From Massilia oculi (GTDB taxonomy: Bacteria; Pseudomonadota; Gammaproteobacteria; Burkholderiales; Burkholderiaceae_D): DNA of 64,000 nucleotides. The position numbers were made by a program, and so were the translations under genes. The stretch spans positions 992,001 through 1,056,000 of the forward strand of contig NZ_CP029343.1 in the NCBI RefSeq assembly GCF_003143515.1, written 5' to 3'. A model generated the notes under the pieces. It ran no database searches. It was not told where the DNA came from and saw only the letters and a list, made by a program, of their open reading frames with translations. Positions 25,096-32,185 of the stretch are shown in pieces; the stretch's first letter is position 1, and every line of letters starts with the position of its first letter.

Positions 25096-26307
25096 CTAGC
25101 GGGCCGTCCCCTTGCCGGACAGCACGGCGCCAACGAGCGCGGTAAACTCAGCGCAAGCGGCATCCGCCCCGGCCCGACGCGCCTGGCCCGCCGCGTCCTT
25201 CGTGGCGCCTTGCAGGATCGTGTTCTGATCGTGCAGCAGTCCAATCTGCATCGCCATCAGGCGCTCGGCATTGCCTGGCGCATGGATTCCGGCCGCCTTG
25301 CAGATGGCGTCGATGCGCCGGCCGAGCAGTTCCGACGCGTCCGGCGGCGAGTCGTGGGCGGTCGACGTGTGGCTCGTCGGGGCAGCATCGTCAGGCACTG
25401 CTTGCTCGTGCGGGATCTTGCCCGCGACCGCGCCGGGCTGCGCCTGCTCCTGCACCGCATCCCGAGGGACGGCGCCGGCTTCGCCAGTGGCCCCAAGTTG
25501 CAGCAATACGCGCTCGACCGCGCGCAGTGTATCGCACAGCCTCGACATATCCGGCGCATCCTCACCCAGGCGCGCTTCGGTCACGCTGGCGATCGACAGC
25601 ACGGCGGCCACGCAATGGCGAACCTGCTGAAGGCTGCGCTCGGCGTCCGCTCCCCGGCAAGCCCTGGCATAGTCGATGACGTCGGCACGCGCCTGCAGCG
25701 CCTGGCCGCCCTCGTCCGTTGCCCTGCGCGCCATTTCTCGCGCAGCCGGCGAGGAAGCGTCGCCCGACATGCTTTCCCAGTCCGCCAGGCTGAATCGCCC
25801 GAGCGGCTCGCCGGATTGGCCCAGCACTGGAACGTGGATCCTGATCGTGATCGCCAACGAATTTTTCATCCACTCGAGCGGCGCCACGCGAAAACCCGGG
25901 TCGCCATCCTCGTCCACTTGCGGATGCACGGTCTCCCAGAAACGCACGAGCAGGCCCTCTACCAGCAGCAAACCGCGCAAGAGCCCTTCGAAACCCTGCT
26001 GGCGCGTCCAGGCTTCGGTGAGCCAGGCGGCGATCTGCAGATCCTTGGCATAGTCGCTCAATGTCGTCTTGCAGAGCATCTCGACTCTGGCCCAATCGAC
26101 GCGCTTCCCAGGCTGCTCCCAAGCGCCCATCGGCAGACGCGGATCGTCTTCCCGGCGCGCCTCGCGTAACACGTCGAAAATGGGGGCGAAGCGGATCGGC
26201 GGACCGGTGGGCAGGTCTTCCCTGATCGGGTGGAGGAGCGATTCCAGTTCGCTGCGGTGTTCGGCGCTCAGTGGCGGGCCTGGCTGGTTAACGTCGATGT
26301 CGGTCAT
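25096..26307 (-). CDS. tssA: type VI secretion TssA-like (ImpA N-terminal domain) protein, orphan
   Basis: A 403-residue protein. The N-terminal half is an ImpA_N domain (RREDDPRLPMGAWEQPGKRVDWARV, LQIAAWLTEAWTRQQGFEGLLRGL, RFWETVHPQVDEDGDPGFRVAPLEW), the signature of TssA baseplate-cap proteins. The middle is low-complexity and Ala/Pro-rich. The C-terminus lacks a clearly recognised TssA1 or TssA2 domain. No other T6SS gene is in the window, so it may be a detached component, an accessory TagA-like protein, or a leftover. It sits just outside the tRNA-Ser island. Confidence 0.75.
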   Translation of the reverse strand: MTDIDVNQPGPPLSAEHRSELESLLHPIREDLPTGPPIRFAPIFDVLREARREDDPRLPMGAWEQPGKRVDWARVEMLCKTTLSDYAKDLQIAAWLTEAWTRQQGFEGLLRGLLLVEGLLVRFWETVHPQVDEDGDPGFRVAPLEWMKNSLAITIRIHVPVLGQSGEPLGRFSLADWESMSGDASSPAAREMARRATDEGGQALQARADVIDYARACRGADAERSLQQVRHCVAAVLSIASVTEARLGEDAPDMSRLCDTLRAVERVLLQLGATGEAGAVPRDAVQEQAQPGAVAGKIPHEQAVPDDAAPTSHTSTAHDSPPDASELLGRRIDAICKAAGIHAPGNAERLMAMQIGLLHDQNTILQGATKDAAGQARRAGADAACAEFTALVGAVLSGKGTAR

Positions 26308-26455
26308 TTGGCGGGAAAATGATGGATGATCCTGACACGATTATTGCGTTCGTGACGGGATTGGTCCATGTGTTTTTTGTCGTTCGGAGTTTTAGCCAGT
26401 TGTGCGGAGGACGCAGCTTCCTAGCTGGTCGGGCAGGAATTGACCGTGTGGGACG

Positions 26456-26480
26456 AAAAAAAGCCCCAGCGTGTGGGGCT
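26456..26480 (-). terminator. terminator of tRNA-Ser, now separated from it by the island
   Basis: Read leftwards: AGCCCCA, loop, TGGGGCT (26462-26480), then seven T (A-run 26456-26462 on the plus strand). It lies 14 bp beyond the left att copy. In the uninterrupted chromosome it would stand directly behind tRNA-Ser, so I infer it is that tRNA's original terminator. Confidence 0.65.
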
Positions 26481-26494
26481 CTTGTTCAGTATGC

Positions 26495-26509
26495 TTGGCG
26501 GAAGCGGTG
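26495..26509. repeat. attL: duplicated 3' end of tRNA-Ser
   Basis: TTGGCGGAAGCGGTG, identical to 31929-31943, which is the 3' end of the tRNA-Ser gene. It marks the left end of the island. Confidence 0.85.
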
Positions 26510-26629
26510 TCCTCCTAACTTTTAATCCAGATCAATTTATCGCTGTCCCGCATAGCACTCATTTCCCTATGAGACAAGCCGCGCATTTGTCTAAGCTCAT
26601 CCATTGAGATACACTCAAATCTACGTCAT

Positions 26630-26653
26630 AAACGGGGGTAGAAACGTGGGTAA
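26630..26653. promoter_or_regulatory. left arm-type integrase site (direct repeats)
   Basis: Two near copies in a row, AACGGGGGTA and AACGTGGGTA, spanning the integrase start. GGGTAGAAACGTGGGTAA at 26636-26653 recurs with one mismatch at 31858-31875 near the other end. Repeats of this kind at both ends of an island are typical arm-binding sites of P4-type integrases; that role is inferred. Confidence 0.5.
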
Positions 26654-27821
26654 AAGGGAGTTGGAGCGAATGAGCGCAATGGCGGTGAAGAAGGCGACGG
26701 CCCCGGGATATTATCCAGACGGCGGCGGACTGTACTTACAAGTGTCGCCTACCGGGTCAAAGTCCTGGATTTACCGATTCACGCTCAACAAGAAGGAGCG
26801 GCAGATGGGCCTTGGCTCATACCCTGATGTCACGCTCGCAAAGGCACGGGAATTAGCGACAGCAAGCCGCCTACTTGCCAAGAGCGGTGTTGATCCAATA
26901 GCAGCACGAGATAGTCAACGCGCCACCTTTCAACAACAGCGGACCTTCTCCCAGTGCGCAGAGGAGTATTATGAAATTCACAAGCACACTTGGAGGAATG
27001 CCAAACACACTGCACAGTGGACGAACACGCTAAAGACATACGCCTATCCGTTCTTCGGCAACAAGACCATCTCGGACGTGTCAAAAGCTGACATTCTTGC
27101 GGCCCTTACCCCGATCTGGACGACGAAAGCGCCGACCGCCTCCCGGGTTAAACAACGTATCCATGCTGTTCTCGACTGGGCCGCAGCCAAGGACTACAGA
27201 CACAATCATGACGCTGGCATCTGGGCACAGATCGCAAGGGCTCTTCCCGCAGCAAAGGGGAATCGCGGCAACTTCGCTGCCTGCCCCTACAAGGATGTCG
27301 CCACGACCGTCTCGGCAATCCGCATGTCAGGCAGTGATGATGCTGTCAAGCTGGCGCTGGAGTTCATCATACTAACGGCCGCACGGACAGGAGAAGTACG
27401 CCTTGCGGAGTGGTCAGAAATTGACTTTGACGAAAAACGACGCATTATCCCGGGTGAACGCATGAAGTCCGGCAACGAGCACCGAGTGCCACTCCCAGCC
27501 CGAGCAGTGGAGATTCTGGAAGCACAGAAGGGGCAACACCCCAAGCTAATCTTTCCTAACACGAAGGGCAAAGCGTACTCCGACATGGTATTTACAGCCG
27601 CACTGCGGCGGCTCGGCTATCAGTTCACCGTGCACGGGTTTCGATCCTCATTCCGCGACTGGGCAGCCGAACAAACCAGCTACCCACATGCAGTCTGCGA
27701 AGCAGCACTAGCCCATGCACAGAAAGATAAAACAGAGGCAGCCTACTTTCGTTCCGACCTGTTTGAAAAGCGCCGTGAGCTCATGAACGATTGGGCTTTA
27801 TACTGCACGCCAGGGAATTGA
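26646..27821 (+). CDS. P4-type tyrosine site-specific integrase
   Basis: About 391 residues from GTG 26646 (MGKRELERMSAMAVKK), chosen because the usual family N-terminus begins here; the frame also has an ATG at 26604. An N-terminal arm-binding DUF4102-like domain (YYPDGGGLYLQVSPTGSKSWIYRF, MGLGSYPDVTLAKAR), a core-binding domain, and the catalytic domain with Arg247 (ARTGEVRL), HGFRSSFRDWAAE (His330, Arg333) and Tyr367 (AAYFRSDL). All key residues are intact, so it should be active. It lies next to attL and would insert the island into the tRNA-Ser 3' end. The start overlaps arm-site-like repeats, which could allow self-control. Confidence 0.92.
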   Translation: MGKRELERMSAMAVKKATAPGYYPDGGGLYLQVSPTGSKSWIYRFTLNKKERQMGLGSYPDVTLAKARELATASRLLAKSGVDPIAARDSQRATFQQQRTFSQCAEEYYEIHKHTWRNAKHTAQWTNTLKTYAYPFFGNKTISDVSKADILAALTPIWTTKAPTASRVKQRIHAVLDWAAAKDYRHNHDAGIWAQIARALPAAKGNRGNFAACPYKDVATTVSAIRMSGSDDAVKLALEFIILTAARTGEVRLAEWSEIDFDEKRRIIPGERMKSGNEHRVPLPARAVEILEAQKGQHPKLIFPNTKGKAYSDMVFTAALRRLGYQFTVHGFRSSFRDWAAEQTSYPHAVCEAALAHAQKDKTEAAYFRSDLFEKRRELMNDWALYCTPGN

Positions 27822-27845
27822 CAAACTACTCATCTTCGCGCCTCT

Positions 27846-28370
27846 ATGTCTGATAATCATATTGACGGTTACATTCGATGGATCACTCCGAAAGTGGGCG
27901 ATCCGACGTACTCACTACTGAAGGCTCACTTATTGTTTGAGGAGCTTCTCCGATCCTACTTGGACAGGATACTCCCGAACGCTAAAGCCCTTGAAGGATC
28001 ACGGCTAACATTCGTGCAGCTCCTAGCAGTTGCGAAAGCCAGCAGCCCACACGTCGATCCAGAGCACTGGATATGGAAAGCGATCAACGATCTCAACAAG
28101 CTTCGGAATACTCTTTCGCATGAATCACGCCCAAAGGCGCTTAGCGAGAAGATTGAGGCATATCTAAAGTTTATCATTGAGAATAGCGGCAAGCCTCTTC
28201 CACCGCCTGCCTACGCAAACATCAGCGAATGGCATGACAGCAAGTCTGAGTCAAACGGCGACAGTGCTAGTCATGCTTATTCTGCTATCGACATGGTAAC
28301 TATTCACTTATATTACTATGCGGCAAGTATCCTGGGCTATAAGCTTGATGCCGAGCCCACCTCTATCTGA
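27846..28370 (+). CDS. HEPN-like helical protein, function unknown
   Basis: A 174-residue protein starting 24 bp after the integrase stop, with no clear ribosome site. It is mostly helical. LLKAHLLFEELLRSYLDRIL, then DLNKLRNTLSHES (Arg87 to His92, an R-x4-H motif) is the arrangement of HEPN domains, which are often ribonucleases in toxin-antitoxin and abortive-infection systems. No nucleotidyltransferase or other partner antitoxin lies beside it. The HEPN reading rests on the motif and helix pattern only; a non-catalytic structural role is possible. Confidence 0.6.
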   Translation: MSDNHIDGYIRWITPKVGDPTYSLLKAHLLFEELLRSYLDRILPNAKALEGSRLTFVQLLAVAKASSPHVDPEHWIWKAINDLNKLRNTLSHESRPKALSEKIEAYLKFIIENSGKPLPPPAYANISEWHDSKSESNGDSASHAYSAIDMVTIHLYYYAASILGYKLDAEPTSI

Positions 28371-28978
28371 CAGGATAGAGAAACACGCCATTACTAAGCA
28401 AATGGGTACGTTTTCTATGTGACACACTGCACAAATTTTAGGCAACCCCATACTGTGGAGCGCCCCGTTTCCTCCATGAAAGCAACCCACTGCCAGTGAT
28501 ATGCAACAGGAAGCGATTTAAGGTGCCACCACACGGTTTCCATGAAAGCCAGGCTACCACCCCTAACGCAAATAGCAGCAACCCCTCTACGGGCCGTTAA
28601 ATTGATTCTTACCCCACTTGCAGAGCAGCTTAATACCGTGCTATAATTGACGGTTCGCCTCGATCGGTGAACGTTTTACACTCAAGGCTCGCATAGCATC
28701 TTACTTGGCCAAGAGCCGCACTGGCTCTGCATTTCCGGCCACTGATAGCCTTAGCGACACGCTACTCCTTCGTAGGAGACATTCCCCGTTACCTTAGTAG
28801 TCAGGTAGTAGACCTCAGAGGGGTACTACTAAAGTACTTCTATTGGTCACTGGGTCGCTCAGGAATAGCCAACAATCAGGGCAGTCATCCGACCGCCTAA
28901 TTTAACTAGACAAGGAATCAATGTGTCTGTCTTCGGATCGACCAAGGAGGACTATCGACTAAAGAAAGGAACAACAAC
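28371..28978 (+). other. 608-bp non-coding stretch with promoter and inverted repeats, before the Rep-like gene
   Basis: No credible gene on either strand. It holds a promoter-like pair (28618-28647), a hairpin CTCCT/AGGAG at about 28765-28778, and an inverted repeat TTAGTAGT (28794-28801) with ACTACTAA (28825-28832), whose loop contains GGTAGTAGACC. Such a long structured leader before a replication-type protein could be an origin with its nick site, or a copy-control region; this is inference. Confidence 0.5.
28618..28647 (+). promoter_or_regulatory. promoter-like -35/-10 pair upstream of the Rep-like gene
   Basis: TTGCAG (28618-28623), an 18-base spacer and a perfect TATAAT (28642-28647). 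It would give a leader of about 325 bases before the ATG at 28979. Confidence 0.5.
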
Positions 28979-29755
28979 ATGCCGAAGGCTATTACTTCTT
29001 ATCCAGATAACGTCGTATCAGGAAGAAGGCGAAACAATGCAGGATGGCACCCAAAAGGGAAACGTGCATATAGAGCAGCCAAGACAAAGATCGTCGAATG
29101 CCTCACTTACTATCGTGAGCCACGCCTTTATCATCTCATTCTGTCTGGATGTACTTATCAAAAACATAAGCGGGTACTCGTCTCCCTATGTCAGCAACTA
29201 ACCAGGAGAGGCCTTCCTCATGAATGGTTCTCTGCCCGGGAGTGCAGCAAGGAGCGAGGCGAACACCTTCACGTATTCATTCTGGTCGATGCCGACCAGT
29301 CGCCACCGCAAGCACTTCTCAACATGTTCGAGGATTGCTGGCTGGCCAAGGAGTGCCGCAAGCATGGCCTAAACAACCCGTGGATAGCGGCACCGAAGAA
29401 CGAGATACATGCTGGCAATCACTATGCCCAACTTCCCTACCTCGGCCCGAAAAACCGGGCAACCGAACAAGCTCAAGCGCGCTTGGTCGATGCACTAGAG
29501 TGGCTAAGTTATATCCACAAAGCTCGCGATAAGCTTGATAGCGAATGGGAGGAGCAAGGACAAATCTTCTCCGCATCTCGACCCAGACGGGACAAGGCGC
29601 TTACCGCTATCGTAATCACTCAACCAGTAGAAAGTGCCGATCCTAGCATAAAGATAAAGACCGGTGACGAACTCTTGGATCGAATGATCGGAAGAATGCA
29701 ACACGTTTATGCGACATACCAAGCTGGCATGACAAGGCGACAGTCACTACACTGA
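28979..29755 (+). CDS. HUH/inovirus Gp2-like replication-type protein
   Basis: A 258-residue protein from ATG 28979 with AAAGGA before it. GEHLHVFILVD (His96, His98) resembles the metal-binding H-hydrophobic-H motif of HUH nucleases, and WLSYIHKARDKLD (Tyr178, Lys181) resembles the Y-x-x-K catalytic motif. The overall order (FHxxL early, HLH in the middle, Tyr before a basic RPRR stretch) is like the inovirus Gp2/YagK-YfjJ group found in small integrative elements and filamentous phages. It would nick an origin and start rolling-circle replication of the excised island. The assignment is by pattern; residues outside the motifs were not recognised. Confidence 0.6.
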   Translation: MPKAITSYPDNVVSGRRRNNAGWHPKGKRAYRAAKTKIVECLTYYREPRLYHLILSGCTYQKHKRVLVSLCQQLTRRGLPHEWFSARECSKERGEHLHVFILVDADQSPPQALLNMFEDCWLAKECRKHGLNNPWIAAPKNEIHAGNHYAQLPYLGPKNRATEQAQARLVDALEWLSYIHKARDKLDSEWEEQGQIFSASRPRRDKALTAIVITQPVESADPSIKIKTGDELLDRMIGRMQHVYATYQAGMTRRQSLH

Positions 29756-29904
29756 GCTCATTCGCAGACGAAGCATAGCACAACGTTCTAGGCAGGTAGA
29801 TATTTTGAAATCCGGGCATTGGATATTCCATACCCGGATATTCGTATTAAACCGCCCTGTCGATATCTGGGAAATTCTAATTTAGGGAGACTATAGCTTA
29901 GCTA

Positions 29905-30843
29905 CTACGCAAGAATTGCATTATCACCGAGAATCTGCGCCTTCTTCGCATTCAGCATATTCTCCACCCTAGCGTAATCATCCCTAGAGTAAATTGGCAT
30001 TGCACCGCGCTTACTCACCAACTGCATAGGCAGCGACGACACGAGATTGAGAGCAGAAGTGGCATCATTCTGCAATACTGCAAAGAGATGCCGTCTATTC
30101 TTTAGGCAGTACTCGGCTTGGGTTCTTGTGCCACTCTTTTCTTCTCCCTCGACAATAACCGAGCCGACAGACAGACCAATTTGAATACGATTCCTTAACA
30201 CAAACTGTTCTGGTTTAGCAGGGATTCCAACAGGATACTCCGACAGCAACAAGCCACCGCTAGCGAGGATTTCATCCGCCAGAGGAGCATTGGCCTTCGG
30301 ATAGATCGTACCGAGCCCATGCGCCATGACAGCAATTGTCCTGCCTTGCCCCTGGAGAGCACCCCTATGAGCAGCGGCATCAATACCCAACGCCAGCCCA
30401 CTAACAATCACCCACCCAGCTTCCGCAAAGTACTTGCCAATCCGCTCTGCAATCACCAGCCCATTAGGGGTGGCTTTGCGTGTGCCTACCACTGCCAATC
30501 CAGGCACTTGACTAAGTGTCGATAGAGTTCCGCGATAATAAATTACCGGGGGAGCATCATCGATCAGAGCAAGGCTCTTAGGATACGCTGGCGAGGTCAC
30601 AGGCAATGCCACGACACCCGCTCGAAGAGTCCTTTCGATTAGCTTAATACCAACTTCCAAGTCCGCAGAGCCAAGGGGCGGTAACGTTGGATACAGGTCA
30701 GCATACAATTCAACGACTGTGCCTCGTGTTGCTCCTGCATGAGCAAGCGTCTTCAACACCTCAGACGCCAGCTTGGGCGGTATGTACAACTTGCCGACCA
30801 ACGCCGCTCCGAGTGAAGCATAGAACAAAGACTCTTCCATCAT
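29905..30843 (-). CDS. DprA/Smf-like protein of the island
   Basis: A 312-residue protein. ATG 30843 overlaps the TGA of the upstream PRTase gene (ATGA), so the two are translationally coupled. The Smf Rossmann core is complete: VVGTRKATPNG (119-128), VSGLALGIDAAAH, TIYPKANAPLADEI, LLSEYPVG, FVLRNRIQIGLS and SGTRTQAEYCLKNRRHLFAV. DprA in transformation loads RecA on single-stranded DNA, but chromosomal DprA has a C-terminal winged helix that is absent here, and this copy sits in a mobile island with a PRTase. A role in phage conflict or in processing a nucleotide ligand is more likely than competence; that is inference. Confidence 0.82.
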   Translation of the reverse strand: MMEESLFYASLGAALVGKLYIPPKLASEVLKTLAHAGATRGTVVELYADLYPTLPPLGSADLEVGIKLIERTLRAGVVALPVTSPAYPKSLALIDDAPPVIYYRGTLSTLSQVPGLAVVGTRKATPNGLVIAERIGKYFAEAGWVIVSGLALGIDAAAHRGALQGQGRTIAVMAHGLGTIYPKANAPLADEILASGGLLLSEYPVGIPAKPEQFVLRNRIQIGLSVGSVIVEGEEKSGTRTQAEYCLKNRRHLFAVLQNDATSALNLVSSLPMQLVSKRGAMPIYSRDDYARVENMLNAKKAQILGDNAILA

Positions 30844-31430
30844 GTGGTCCGTCCCAATACCACCGGGAATACGCGAGCAGCGCCAGCTAAATAAAGCAAC
30901 TCTGCACACGCCATTAGTGAATTGCCAGTTGTGCCAATGTCATCGAGAAGCAGCACAGCACGGCCCCTACGGTCCCTGGGGATGATGGCATCGATAGAGG
31001 CGGTATGCACCCACGGAGCACGATTGCCGCCATTAGCCAATTTTTCAATAGTTTTCGTACGGACAAGCATCGGCGAACGTGGAATCACGAACCTTTTATC
31101 AAGGGCCACCAGACGCTCAGCAACAGCAATCAAGCCGGGAGACACCCTACCAGCCTCACTCTTGGGAACAATTGCAATATCAATACTCACGTACGGAGCC
31201 AGCGGATAATCCTTCAGCGCTTTAGACAACAGGAGTGCGTAGACCTGCACTGATGCCTTGAAGTTAGCGCCATTTGGATCGCCTTTGACATCCAACAAGC
31301 GGCCACACATCTGCGTGAATTTAGGATTCCGTACCTTTTCACCGTCCTCGTTAGTCGTCCAGTAACGATGGTATTCCGTCAGGCAAAGAGTAGTATGCGC
31401 GATTCGCATCGCTGTAAATACAATTGTCAC
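30840..31430 (-). CDS. ComF-like phosphoribosyltransferase of the island
   Basis: A 196-residue protein, from GTG 31430; an ATG at 31409 is an alternative. The PRPP-binding loop is clear: VLLLDDIGTTGNSL (about 159-172). Upstream, DIAIVPKSE and RTKTIEKLANGGNRAPWVHTASI follow the ComF pattern. Cys16 and Cys42 may be the remains of the zinc-finger found in ComF proteins. PRTases move a phosphoribosyl group from PRPP to a base or other nucleophile. The stop overlaps the DprA-like start by 4 bp, so the pair is made together. ComF-like plus DprA-like fused in one mini-operon suggests a working module. Confidence 0.78.
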   Translation of the reverse strand: MTIVFTAMRIAHTTLCLTEYHRYWTTNEDGEKVRNPKFTQMCGRLLDVKGDPNGANFKASVQVYALLLSKALKDYPLAPYVSIDIAIVPKSEAGRVSPGLIAVAERLVALDKRFVIPRSPMLVRTKTIEKLANGGNRAPWVHTASIDAIIPRDRRGRAVLLLDDIGTTGNSLMACAELLYLAGAARVFPVVLGRTT

Positions 31431-31544
31431 GCTTGTCTCTTGTGAATTTAGCTTACTGTTGCGACTATCGCGGCGTTGAATGTTTCCATTAATCTACCAT
31501 ATTCCTACCATCTTGAGAACTCGCCCAGAGATACCCGCTTGCAA

Positions 31545-31579
31545 CACCATGGCAACTATGGTATATTCATCCCATGGTG
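31545..31579. promoter_or_regulatory. putative operator between the PRTase and alpA genes
   Basis: CACCATGG (31545-31552) and CCATGGTG (31572-31579) form a perfect 8-bp inverted repeat in the divergent promoter region. TATGGTATAT between the arms resembles a -10 element. A regulator bound here could control one or both directions; AlpA is the obvious candidate. Confidence 0.4.
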
Positions 31580-31662
31580 GCGGCCCACTGGCGATTCTGC
31601 ACGCCTATTGCAAACATACACATAGGAGGCTTCGGCTTTAACGTTTTAGAAGGAGGTAGTAA

Positions 31663-31863
31663 ATGATTCAGAATGACCATCTCATCCCTGTTACTAAGGT
31701 AGCAAGCATCTTGGGGATTGGAGTTAGCACCGCTTGGTTGTGGTGCACGACAAAAGCTGGCTTCCCGATACCAATGCGATTGTCACCGAAATGCACTAGA
31801 TGGTCGCTGAATGAAGTGAACTCCTTCGCTGAAGGCTTGAAGCTCGCACGATATTGTGGGTAG
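31663..31863 (+). CDS. AlpA-family regulator/excisionase
   Basis: A 66-residue protein with a strong AAGGAGG ribosome site. It has a MerR-like small winged helix: LIPVTKVASILGIGVSTAWLWCTTKAGFPIPMRLSPKCTRWSLNEVNSFAEG, the usual AlpA layout. AlpA proteins switch on integrase genes or act as recombination directionality factors for excision of P4-like elements. It lies next to attR, divergent from the PRTase/DprA-like operon, with a palindromic site between. Confidence 0.85.
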   Translation: MIQNDHLIPVTKVASILGIGVSTAWLWCTTKAGFPIPMRLSPKCTRWSLNEVNSFAEGLKLARYCG

Positions 31864-31875
31864 AAACGGGGGTAA
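31858..31875. promoter_or_regulatory. right arm-type integrase site
   Basis: GGGTAGAAACGGGGGTAA, an 18-bp direct repeat of 26636-26653 with one mismatch, 54 bp inside attR and overlapping the end of alpA. Confidence 0.5.
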
Positions 31876-31893
31876 GTCAGCAGCGTGATTTGG

Positions 31894-31926
31894 AAATCCC
31901 ATATAAATCAATACGTTATGGGATTT
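31894..31926. repeat. 10-bp inverted repeat adjacent to attR
   Basis: AAATCCCATA (31894-31903) pairs perfectly with TATGGGATTT (31917-31926) and is followed by TATT. It could be the terminator of alpA, or bent DNA for the integration complex. Confidence 0.5.
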
Positions 31927-31928
31927 TA

Positions 31929-31943
31929 TTGGCGGAAGCGGTG
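31929..31943. repeat. attR: 3' end of tRNA-Ser at the right edge of the island
   Basis: TTGGCGGAAGCGGTG, identical to attL at 26495-26509. It overlaps the intact tRNA gene, so insertion regenerated the tRNA. Confidence 0.85.
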
Positions 31944-32019
31944 AGATTCGAACTCACGAACGGGTTCCCCCGTCGGCAGTTTTCAAGACTGCTGCCTTCA
32001 ACCACTCGGCCACGCTTCC
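31930..32019 (-). tRNA. tRNA-Ser (anticodon TGA)
   Basis: Ninety bases read leftwards from GGAAGCGTGGCCGAG (5' end at 32019) through CTTGAAA with anticodon TGA, a long class II variable arm (GACGGGGGAACCCGTTC), the T-loop GTTCGAATC and the acceptor end CGCTTCCGCCA, so CCA is encoded. The acceptor stem GGAAGCG/CGCTTCC pairs fully. Its 3' end is the integration site of the island to the left. Confidence 0.95.
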
Positions 32020-32185
32020 TGTGAGGAACCGGCATTATACATAAATCATCTGGGCTGGTCAGGTTGTTCACGTGCCAGGATGAGACCGGCGAGCTGAGGC
32101 TCCCCCCTGCGCGGGAACGACGTGCATCAGCGAGCGGCCATCGATGGGCCGCCAGCGCGCAGCCCGACAAACCCCAGGACCCTGC

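Larger units (their letters stand above)
26495..31943. mobile_element. tRNA-Ser genomic island (integrase, HEPN-like, Rep-like, DprA-like/PRTase, AlpA)
   Basis: Bounded by perfect 15-bp direct repeats, one of which is the intact tRNA-Ser 3' end. Inside are a P4-type tyrosine integrase next to attL, an AlpA regulator next to attR, a HUH/Gp2-like replication-type protein, a HEPN-like protein and a DprA-like/ComF-like PRTase pair. Base composition is visibly more AT-rich than on either side, and codon use is less GC-biased. There are no capsid, tail or conjugation genes, so it is best described as a small satellite-like or integrative element that would need a helper to spread. Confidence 0.88.

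Noticed and set aside
25096..26307. A T6SS gene cluster
   Set aside because: No tssB, tssC, hcp, vgrG or other partner genes are present in the window.
28923..29201. 92-codon frame overlapping the start of the Rep-like gene
   Set aside because: The overlapping 258-codon frame has a better ribosome site and recognisable motifs.
29905..31430. Natural competence genes dprA and comF
   Set aside because: The proteins resemble them, but they lie inside a tRNA island, are fused as one mini-operon, and the DprA-like protein lacks the winged-helix tail.
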